This document shows positions 56,498-64,000 of a DNA stretch of 64,000 nt, in pieces. A program made the position numbers and the translations under genes. The notes under the pieces were generated by a model. That model was not told the origin of the DNA and ran no database searches. It saw nothing but the letters and a program-made list of their open reading frames with translations. Numbering within the stretch: the first letter of the stretch is position 1; each line of letters begins with the position of its first letter. Source of the DNA: Lasiodiplodia sp. COLG20 (taxonomy: Eukaryota > Ascomycota > Dothideomycetes > Botryosphaeriales > Botryosphaeriaceae); the NCBI GenBank assembly GCA_009801085.1, contig VNWV01000008.1, positions 1,054,001-1,118,000 of the forward strand, written 5' to 3'.

Positions 56498-56793
56498 CGT
56501 CTACGGTTTGAAGTTTGGACCATGGGTCAGGGCAACATGGGTAACTGTTTCCAGAAAAGCGGCGGTACCACCACTGTTGTCCCAAGGGTCCCGACCGCAA
56601 AACCAACTCTTGCACTTCTGACTATCCGCCGCTTCGAGCAGACACAACTCTGAGCCCTGTTCGTATAAATCGCAGACCAAATCCTACGTATGTGAGGGAA
56701 CAAAGCACACGCTGCCACCAATTGTCCAGGCAAAAGCCCCGAGGCACATCTCCAACGACCGTACTCTCACAAACCAATTACATCATCTAAAAG

Positions 56794-57438
56794 ATGCCCT
56801 GCAGCAACCCTGAACATCAGCACTGGTGGGTCGGCACTTTCACCCCTCTGGAGCCAACTCCGGCCACCAAATCAAAATCAAAGCCACGCATTCCCAAGGT
56901 CAATGGCAGACTGTTAATCACCATCGAACCGTGCGAGCGTATGTGCGGCTTCTGCCCGGAAAGCAAACGAAGAAAATTCCGGACCGCAGAACAAGTGGTG
57001 CGGCATGTGAACCGGGAGCATTCAGAGCACAAGAGGGACGGAACGGTTGTGCGGGTTCGGCCGAGTGAGGATCATGCCAGGAGGCCTGAGGCCAAAGGAG
57101 TGTCGATGAGAGACTTGGATAAGAAGTATGAATGGAGGGATGGCTCTTGGGAGAGGAGGGATCAGGAGGACGATGAGGAGGATGAGGATGAATTGGACCC
57201 CCTTTCAACGAAACCGGAAGATGAAAACCACGACGCCAAACATGAAGTCGGAGACGCTAGGGTCAGAATCACCGGTGTTGAAGATGTCATGGATGAATAC
57301 GCCATGGACGGAGACTTTGGTGATGAAGATTTTGATTATGAAGAAAAATTGGAGGACGATATGATCAATGACTATATCGATAAATGGGGCCAAGAGGGAC
57401 TGAGTAACTGGTACCGGTCGGTGAGAGGGAGAAACTGA
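56794..57438 (+). CDS. Zinc-finger-like acidic protein
   Basis: A single frame of 214 residues. A C2H2-like unit CGFCPESKRRKFRTAEQVVR followed by HVNREH (about 53-78) has CX2C and HX4H spacing. A charged middle (KKYEWRDGSWERRDQEDDEE) and a very acidic C-terminus (about 115-200) ending INDYIDKWGQEGLSNWYRSV follow. A nucleic-acid or chromatin-associated role is inference. No family name assigned. Confidence 0.6.
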   Translation: MPCSNPEHQHWWVGTFTPLEPTPATKSKSKPRIPKVNGRLLITIEPCERMCGFCPESKRRKFRTAEQVVRHVNREHSEHKRDGTVVRVRPSEDHARRPEAKGVSMRDLDKKYEWRDGSWERRDQEDDEEDEDELDPLSTKPEDENHDAKHEVGDARVRITGVEDVMDEYAMDGDFGDEDFDYEEKLEDDMINDYIDKWGQEGLSNWYRSVRGRN

Positions 57439-57553
57439 GGTGGCAAACGTAGAGTATTATGTGGTAATTAGGCGTAGATAGGAAATGAACCTCTGCCATC
57501 CGAAGGGTAGCTTCTTGCAAAGAAATATGTTCATCATGTCCATACCGTGTGTC

Positions 57554-59239
57554 TCAAGCTGCTGAGTCGCGTCTCTTCCCCGGCCTGCCATCGTCGCTGT
57601 CGAGCCCCTCGTCGTCAGTGTCGAGCTCAAACTCATCAGCCAATTCTCGTGACTCTTGTTGTCCCAATTTGATGGCGCCCTCCGCCTCCCTCTCGACCTT
57701 CACAAAGAGAGACATCAGCCCACAGTCGTAGGACGCCTTCATAGCGCCCGCCACGACGAACGCGATCCAAAACCTGTTCCCGGCCGCCAGCAGGCCCGTC
57801 ACCGACGGCCCGCCGCTCTGGCTCAGGGTCTTGACGACATTGACGATGCCCATGACGGCAGTGCGCTCTTCCGGCTTCACGACGAGCGCTAAAAACGCCG
57901 AGCGAGGCGCCTGATCCATGCTCGCGAGCGTGCCTCGTGCGACCAGCAGCACGGCCGTCAGCCATATGGCGCGGGGTGCAGGGATGAGAGCGAGGAAGAA
58001 GGCGGAGGGCAAGTGTGTGAAGACCATAGTCTTGATCAGGCCGATGCGCTTTGCGATGACGGTGGCGAAGATGTTGCCGATGCTGGACGTGACCCAGGTC
58101 GTCGCCATGATGGTTCCGAGGGTAGACTTGGGCATGTGGAATTTGCGGTCGAGATAGAAGTTGATGAGCGAATAGGGGACCATGCCGGAGGCGAGCGAGT
58201 CGACGGCGAAGAGGGCGCACAGTTTGAGCATCATCCAGCGCGTGGAGTTGGACAGCTGCGCGAAGCCGATCTTGGGCTTTGGCGGGGGCGCCGGCTGCGG
58301 GGGCGTGGGCGGGAGCGGGCGCTCGTTTGTCTCGTTGTCTCGCGCGTGGCCGTGGCCGTCGGACGAGCCGGACGACCTCGACGGCGTGACCAGGAATTCG
58401 TCGCGCTCGCTCTCGTCGGCCTCTTCAGTGGCCGTGTCTTTGTTGCCGCTGCCAGAGCCGCTGCTGACGGCCGTGTAAGCACCGCGGCTGCCGCCCGCCG
58501 CAGCAACGTACCCGACCTCACAGCGCACGCTCAGCAGCATCGTCAGCACCGCCTTGACGAGCCCGACGGCGCCGTAGCACCAAAACACGACGCGAAACGC
58601 ATCCAGCTCTTCCCAACCCTCCCGCTTCTTGCACGCCTCAACCACCCACCCGGCGCCCGTCAGGCCCACGGCCGAGCCTAGGGTGCCAACAACGACGTAC
58701 CAGGCAAACACGTCGCTGCGAGCGCCCGACGCATCGCCGACCAGGCCGGCCAGCGCGCTCTCCTCAACGGCGCGGAAGGGTCCGATCTCGTTGCCCGACA
58801 CGCTGATGACGCCGACGATGGCGGCGATCAGCAGGAACCAGTAGCTCGACGCGAGGGCGAAGACGGCGCCGGCGAGCGCCATGCATGTGCAGCCGAGCAG
58901 CAGCACTCGCCGCCGCCCGAGCGTGTCGGCGACGAGCGTAAGGAGGAGAGACAGAAGAACGTCGCCCAGGAGCGTCAGCGTCATGAAGAGTCCGATCCGC
59001 GCGTCCGAGATGTTGAGCGCGGCGAAGAAGAGGGCTAGGATGAGTGACACGCCGCCATACGCGAGCATGCGCAGGAAGCGCGTCATGAAGATGATGTGCA
59101 GGTCGAGCGGCGCGTGCAGGATCGTGGGCAGCCCCAGCTCGGCGGCGACCTTGTGCCAGGAGAAGGCCATGGTGGGAGAGTGATGCGATGGTGTTGAGGG
59201 GCGGCCGAGGGTTGGTGGGGTTCCGTTGCGGTCCGTCAC
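57554..59239 (-). CDS. Major facilitator superfamily transporter
   Basis: An intron-free frame of 561 residues with about twelve hydrophobic helices in two bundles. The first bundle has the MFS signature between helices 2 and 3 (VADTLGRRRVLLLGC). A central loop of about 100 residues is Ser/Asp/Pro-rich. The second bundle has FATVIAKRIGLIKTMVFTHL and MGIVNVVKTLSQSGGPSVTG. The C-terminus is acidic (ELDTDDEGLDSDDGRPGKRR). The substrate cannot be read from the sequence. Met24 (59,170) is an alternative start and may be the true one because the preceding residues are Pro/Ser-rich. Confidence 0.88.
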   Translation of the reverse strand: MTDRNGTPPTLGRPSTPSHHSPTMAFSWHKVAAELGLPTILHAPLDLHIIFMTRFLRMLAYGGVSLILALFFAALNISDARIGLFMTLTLLGDVLLSLLLTLVADTLGRRRVLLLGCTCMALAGAVFALASSYWFLLIAAIVGVISVSGNEIGPFRAVEESALAGLVGDASGARSDVFAWYVVVGTLGSAVGLTGAGWVVEACKKREGWEELDAFRVVFWCYGAVGLVKAVLTMLLSVRCEVGYVAAAGGSRGAYTAVSSGSGSGNKDTATEEADESERDEFLVTPSRSSGSSDGHGHARDNETNERPLPPTPPQPAPPPKPKIGFAQLSNSTRWMMLKLCALFAVDSLASGMVPYSLINFYLDRKFHMPKSTLGTIMATTWVTSSIGNIFATVIAKRIGLIKTMVFTHLPSAFFLALIPAPRAIWLTAVLLVARGTLASMDQAPRSAFLALVVKPEERTAVMGIVNVVKTLSQSGGPSVTGLLAAGNRFWIAFVVAGAMKASYDCGLMSLFVKVEREAEGAIKLGQQESRELADEFELDTDDEGLDSDDGRPGKRRDSAA

Positions 59240-61139
59240 AGTGCTGAGAGGAATTCAAGTCGCGGCGCGACAGCAATTCGCCCTGGAAATCGTCTCGGAT
59301 GGAGGTTGTGAGGAAAGAGAAAAGGTTTGAGGTTGAGATAAGCACCTGCAGGAAAAGCTTCGCTCGCAGCTGCTGCCTAGGCACGCAACTCTCGGTGCGG
59401 AATGCGGGGCTCGCAGTGCGATTTTCGGCCTCGCTATCGCTGTCCGAGACCGAGCCCGAAGTGCAAGAGCGGACTTTCGGAACCGGCACCAGACTGAGCT
59501 GCGCACAGATAAGCTATTTCGGCATGGTGTTGCCGATATCTTCTGCTGGAGTGGAGACAAGAGGGGCTGCAGCGAACGAAAGCCCGTTTTCAAGACACGT
59601 GCGACCCCGCGTATTCCGACAGCCGCGTAATGCCCTTCAGCCATTTCCAAGCCCAAGAAAAATCTTCACGGTCGAAGAGCGACTTTTCGAGATATGTCAC
59701 TCCCGAAAAATGCAGCCTTCACATATGCTGGTTGAAGTCTGGTGCCATGTCGCTGATGTCACAAGATGACGCCGACCCACACGCCACAAATGCTTGTGCG
59801 CAACGTCGCTCGGCTCGCAAGGAGCTCAACCTTCCTCAACACGTTAGATCATGCACTCACGGACCCAGCCTCAAGCCCTTGCATCACACAGTCGTTACGA
59901 CCTCATGCATTGCTTACACCACATCTCTCCTCTGGGACCAAACTGTAACACATTTGCTACGTGCTATCGCCAACCCTGTTTGTCAGAAGTCCCCCTCTGC
60001 CCTCAAAGCCTATGCCAAGATGCTACCTCTCCACATTACTCCCAAGCTAAAGCCCCTGCCACTGCGAGACCCTCAATGTCTGTCCTAAATTCTTCTCTAC
60101 TTTGAAACGCAAATCAAGTAGTGTCTCTAGTCGGCTCGAGGAGTCAAGTGCCGCAGCGATCGGTTGAGAGTTGACAATCAGGTAGGCGCGGTACAAGGGT
60201 CCCCCATATGGTTGTTCTATTAGTCCAGTGGCGACGCCTACAGTAGCGTTGCAGTACTTTGGAAGGCAGCGTGTGTTATCAGGGACTGAGCCAAGGTGCC
60301 TTCCACATACTCGCTATCAACCGGATCAAACTGGCTTCTTGTGTGTACTCGCTCATTATGGGATTGTCTGTCTGTGAGGTGATTTTTTTGCTAGGGAGCT
60401 TGATCACGGTATACCTTGCTTCGAGAGGCGAAGAGATTAAATACCCAGAGCGAAGAAGTAGATTTAGTCATCACCCGCAAGCAACAACCATTGTTGCATA
60501 AACATGTAACACTCTTTTGTCGCTGTATAGGTCCTCTCTACAAGCTCACATTACGATGCGTTCGCGTCGTCTGATCTGAAAGCACAAACCTGAGCGTCTC
60601 ATGTGGCATGCGTGGAATAATTGCCACCTGTAGAATATCTGACCGCATGTCGTCTTACTTTGTCATTTCATCATAAGACAAGGTGCAGTAGCGTCCCATC
60701 CAACATGCGTGAAATGCCGATTTGACCCTCCGCAATTTCTTATCCCTTAATGTTTGTTTGCCCAACATGGCTATTTCCTGCGTCCAAGATGTCCATTGAT
60801 CTGCTGCAGGTTTGACGAGTGTCCGAAGTATCGTAATCCTCTTCTTGGTACTTTCTTAGCGAATGTCTCCTTCCGCTATTGACGGGGCTGGTCGCTATAC
60901 AATGACTGCAAACTTTGGTGGGTCGCCGCAAATTGTCTTGAAAGTATTGCTGCTACACGCCCCTGGTTTTGAGCTTGTAAGAAGTGTTCTAGAGCTTCCT
61001 TGGAGCAAGGGGGAAGAAAACTTACCGGCAGAGAGAAAAGTGAGCAATGGGTTTCGCACGAGAATGGACCATACTTTGTTTTTTACGCTTCAGCGAATAC
61101 GCCCAGTTGCTTTGTGTTCCGTATCTTAGCTGACCTCCG
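59240..61139. other. Gene-poor region
   Basis: The first few hundred bases are the MFS promoter. Beyond that there are only short frames with no recognisable content. Confidence 0.5.
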
Positions 61140-61385
61140 GGGTAGATGATCCGAACTTTGACGACAAGCCCTGTTTCAAGCGTATGACGGGCATTCCGCG
61201 TTCTATGCTACAGACGGTTGAGAAACCCATGGCGCTCACCACTGATGGTCTCACCGACGACTCACATCAGCCGTCTGGCGTCATGGTCAATGCTGCAAGC
61301 GAGCCTGATGGAGCTTCTTGAAACAAATTTCAGGCTAAGGCACAGGCTTCCCCCGCACAGCAAGACGTTGCCTCCCCTGATAGGT
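61140..61385 (+). pseudogene. MPE1: MPE1/RBBP6 internal fragment
   Basis: The frame reads VDDPNFDDKPCFKRMTGIPR, SMLQTVEKPMALTTDGLTDD, SHQPSGVMVNA, SEPDGAS, a stop, then NKFQAKAQASPAQQD. This is the stretch after the zinc knuckle of Mpe1/RBBP6 (family pattern NDDPNF, TGIPRSFLKTVEKP, QPSGVMVNA, SWxKFQAKA). Mpe1 is a subunit of the cleavage/polyadenylation factor. The conserved Trp before the Lys-Phe block is TGA. The DWNN domain, zinc knuckle and RING parts are absent. A broken duplicate piece of about 80 codons. Confidence 0.82.
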
Positions 61386-61389
61386 GGGC

Positions 61390-62570
61390 AAGAGTGTGTC
61401 ATGGCCGCCGCGCAGATCTTCGGGTTACTGCGACCATTCCTCAGAGGCAAGAAAGGTTTGTATGCCCCCTGAGTAACAATGTGCCACCGTTGTCACTTCT
61501 TGTCTCCATTTGTACCCAATTACTAGCTGGTGCCCACTTTCCGCGTAAGATACGACGTGGTTTTTCTTCGTGTTTGTCTGAGTTCTGGATGAGCGGCTCA
61601 GTGACGTGTCGGAAGCTGTTTGACGCTGGGAGGATGCACCGTGACGCTCGAGGGGGAGTAGGAACTTGGGAATGTGATGTGTATTGTTTTCGGCGTGACG
61701 TAGAAGCAAGAAGATGCGGGTCGCACGCGTCGAGGCTTGGTAGTTGACCGTCCTTGTGTCTGCCCGATCGTCAGCTGGCTGCGCACAGAGAGCGAGGGAG
61801 CGGTTCAGTCGGACATGCCATGCTTGTTTCGAGGTCATAGGGATAGGAGCTGGCGCGCAGTGCTGCTGATAGTCGGATGGCGCCGAATTATGAGACCAGA
61901 GTTCGTTGGGCCGTCAGTGTCGAGGCGAGGAGCGACCAGCTAAGACAAGTTGGCGTATCTTGGGCCTCACATGAAAGTCGTAGACATCCACGATGCGCAG
62001 AGGCGGAGGTTATCTCTGTGCCGGCTGACATGTAATGACGAAAGGTTGCACCGTGGTTTGCAAGAGTGACGAAAGCGAGGTTTCACTGTTGCCAGACTTC
62101 TGTCGCGACGCGCCGGGTCACTGACCTGGAGGCTCAACACCTGGCGAAGGCTTGCGGCATCGTGGCGTCCACCCAAAACTTGCGCGCGCTTTCAGTGCGC
62201 CTCCGCCAGATGTCCCGAAGCGCGCCAGACCGCCCATCCTATTTTGCGCGCAAAAGCGGGTCTGGGCAATGCTCCCGCAGCTGCTCGATGCTGTCGAGAG
62301 CATCAGGTGCCGCCGAGCTGCTGATCCACCTGGCTTGCACCGAGTGCTCCAAACCACTCGGCTGACCTTGGCTCCTTCCGGGCCGGGGGGCTTCTACCAG
62401 TCGTGACTGCCTTGATGGATGACATCGTGCGCCGCGGATGCCGGCCTCCATTGGCCCCAGGCAGCAGTAGTTGCTGTGGTCACGAGCTCGTCGCATGCCG
62501 CACCCGATCACCCTCAGTCTCGCTAAACAAAAGCCCCACTAATCTGCGCGCGCTCCAGCCTTTTCCCTTC
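61390..62570. other. Gene-poor region
   Basis: A minus-strand run at about 62,130-62,330 (DSIEQLREHCPDPLLRAK, a stop, then DGRSGALRDIWRRRTESARK) looks like another decayed protein piece with a stop inside, not identified. Confidence 0.4.
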
Positions 62571-62575
62571 CTTAG

Positions 62576-62603
62576 CTCTCTTTGCCTTTTGGCTTAGATC
62601 AAG
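62576..62603 (+). ncRNA. U2 snRNA 5'-end fragment
   Basis: CTCTCTTTGCCTTTTGGCTT plus AGATCAAG is the U2 5' end with the four-T loop and GATC that the two longer copies have altered. The match ends abruptly; no branch-recognition element or Sm site follows. A truncated copy, or a sequence co-opted into the first exon of the snoRNA host gene. Confidence 0.65.
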
Positions 62604-62722
62604 TCGCTCTGCCATTCCTGGTAGACGGCCTTTGCTACCAATCTTCCAAGCATGACTTGTCTCTACATGCTCTTCATGTCTCATGTAAGTGAGTCTAACT
62701 TTTCCTTTTCCTTTTTCGCGCG

Positions 62723-62870
62723 ATGATGAGGGCTTCATAGAAGCCCAGCACACTTCATTTTACGCTCCTTCATGCATTTACCCCGTGACTTTCTGCCATT
62801 GCACGTCGGCAGCAGAGTGGCCAGGTGGGAAGCCGGTTGGAGCGAATGAGAAAACTTCGAGAGCTCCTGA
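62723..62870 (+). ncRNA. Candidate C/D snoRNA 1 (intron 1)
   Basis: Box C ATGATGA at 62,723 and box D CTGA at 62,867. GCGC on each side gives a four-pair terminal stem. At 148 nt between outer box ends it is longer than its neighbours, so box D may be nearer or the RNA may be of a longer class. Guide target not identified. Confidence 0.6.
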
Positions 62871-63067
62871 GCGCACCATCATAGCTGTTCTTCCTCATAC
62901 TCATCATGGAAGATCTTGCTAACGTTTTCCTTCGCAGTGCCAGACACGACCTTCAGCTACTCCCTTGCGACGTTGCACTTCTTCCTTGCTCCCGATCCCC
63001 TTCTGGCTCCTTTCTCGCTTGGCCTCTCTCTTGTATGTGAGTTCCCTTGTCCTTTCCTCCCCTTTCT

Positions 63068-63150
63068 ATGATGACCAAAACAATCTCAAAAGAACGTTTT
63101 GAAGCAACCGACCATCGGGTGGGGGCATACGAGAAAATCTCTTCGTCTGA
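63068..63150 (+). ncRNA. Candidate C/D snoRNA 2 (intron 2)
   Basis: Box C ATGATGA at 63,068 and box D CTGA at 63,147; 83 nt, typical length. The sequence after box C (CCAAAACAATCTCAAAAGAA) resembles snoRNA 4, so the two are probably paralogues. The guide before box D is GAGAAAATCTCTTCGT; its rRNA target was not determined. Confidence 0.75.
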
Positions 63151-63307
63151 TCAAATTAAATACATATAGTCTCTCCATGATTGAATTTTGAGAATCGCGC
63201 TAATTTGATCATCTTTTGTTAGTTGTGCGACGACCTCGCTACTATATGCTTCTCACGGCTCTCTTTTCCATGTAAGTACGTCTCGCGTCTATCTCCTTTA
63301 GCGTCCC

Positions 63308-63395
63308 GTGATGAAGGTTTAAGAATTTTGAGGAGCAGACCTCTCAAGGTCGAGTTCCAGATGAGAAGCTATCTTCACGATCGAGCTTTAACTGA
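63308..63395 (+). ncRNA. Candidate C/D snoRNA 3 (intron 3)
   Basis: Box C GTGATGA at 63,308 and box D CTGA at 63,392; 88 nt. CCC before box C pairs with GGG after box D as a terminal stem. Target not identified. Confidence 0.75.
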
Positions 63396-63590
63396 GGGCA
63401 GTCTTGATGATCTTTTCTTCCACCTTGGCTTTCTACAAACTGATGCTAATTCAAACAATCATTGCAGAACATTAAGGTTGAGACTCTCGAAGCCGCTCAG
63501 CCTTTTTGACGACAACCTCGCTTATTCTCTACGTTACTGCTTTTACAATGTCATGTAAGTTTGTAATATTTCTTACCGTCCTCCTCTCCA

Positions 63591-63695
63591 ATGATGACCA
63601 ACCATCTAAAAAGAACATTTCAGACAACCCCCCTTTGCTGGCGTTAGGTTGTCAATGGGGAGACACAAAGTCTACTTCAAAATCCTTTTGTCTGA
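63591..63695 (+). ncRNA. Candidate C/D snoRNA 4 (intron 4)
   Basis: Box C ATGATGA at 63,591 and box D CTGA at 63,692; 105 nt. After box C it reads CCAACCATCTAAAAAGAACA, close to snoRNA 2. Target not identified. Confidence 0.72.
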
Positions 63696-63818
63696 CAGCT
63701 CTCTCATCGCTTTATTTCTGTTACAATGAGTTAGAGATTTACGCTAATTTATTTTACCTGAGCAGGTTCTCAAAAAGATACGACCTACGCAATTACATCT
63801 CCTTTCCGGTTTGGCTCT

Positions 63819-64000
63819 GTGAGTTGCTACCTTACCCTGAAATCTTGAAGAAGTCGAGCTGACCACGCCGACTTCCATAGTTTGCGCAAACGACGTCCAT
63901 GTTGCCTTTTCTGTCGCACCGCCTATGCTGACTCAAAAGTGATGTCTAATCCGTCCGGTCGAGTACTCTCTTTCTTTTCCCAGGTCAGTCCTTTCTCAAT
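63819..64000 (+). other. Start of a possible fifth intron
   Basis: Opens with GTGAGTTGCTAC. No clear box C/box D pair is seen before the window ends; a CAG at 63,984 could be its acceptor. Confidence 0.35.

Larger units (their letters stand above)
62604..63818 (+). ncRNA. Host gene for intronic C/D snoRNAs
   Basis: Introns: 62,685-62,937, 63,037-63,222, 63,272-63,467 and 63,555-63,765. Each has a strong donor (GTAAGT or GTGAGT), a pyrimidine stretch, a box C and box D pair, a branch site (CTAAC or CTAAT) and an AG acceptor. The exons between are short (99, 49, 87 and 53 bases), share GACGACCTCGCT-like words, and do not join into an obvious conserved protein. A further donor GTGAGT at 63,819 suggests more introns to the right. 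In fungi many C/D snoRNAs are released from introns of such non-coding transcripts by debranching and trimming. The 5' end of the transcript is not determined. The existence of the gene is inferred from repeated architecture. Confidence 0.75.

Noticed and set aside
58013..58681. Plus-strand frames opposite the MFS gene
   Set aside because: Antisense shadows of a GC-rich coding sequence.

Overview
This window comes from a filamentous ascomycete (Pezizomycotina; a Dothideomycete is plausible but not proven). The genes have short GT-AG introns, mostly 48-110 bp with CTRAY-type branch sites. The proteins include fungal hybrid histidine kinases, sedolisins and an Elp5, and there is an intron-bearing tRNA-Ile(AAU). 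The reading is by eye only; exon borders follow splice consensus and frame, and no similarity search was run.

Layout. Two blocks hold ordinary core genes. At 39.3-49.6 kb are glucosidase I (CWH41), the tri-snRNP 27K protein, Elongator subunit ELP5 and an ASXH/DEUBAD protein, all on the minus strand, then SEC22 on the plus strand and tRNA-Ile. At 54.4-59.2 kb are a coiled-coil/Cys protein, a small relative of its tail, a zinc-finger-like acidic protein and an MFS transporter. At the left end are a secreted sedolisin-family protein whose catalytic serine is replaced by glycine (2.1-4.9 kb) and a hybrid histidine kinase with a C-terminal receiver (9.7-13.9 kb).

Between these blocks the DNA is gene-poor and littered with recognisable broken pieces of normally single-copy genes: two overlapping SWD2 N-terminal copies and an eIF4A piece (7.7-8.7 kb), an Hsp70-like N-terminus and a transcription-factor C-terminus (34.7-38.4 kb), an MPE1 piece (61.1-61.4 kb), and three U2 snRNA-derived sequences (15.5, 28.9 and 62.6 kb). 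Two of the pieces carry TGA where the family has Trp, as repeat-induced point mutation would give. A foldback repeat family (core GGGTAGYTGAAGCTATC) occurs four times. A 4.6-kb block (34.17-38.78 kb) is bounded by 276-bp inverted repeats and holds an intact zinc-knuckle gene, a coding-like minisatellite and broken gene pieces.

The most interesting unlisted structure is at the right end (about 62.6-63.8 kb). Exons without an evident protein alternate with at least four introns. Each intron has a strong donor, a box C (RTGATGA), a box D (CTGA), a CTAAY branch site and an AG acceptor: a polycistronic host gene for intronic C/D snoRNAs.
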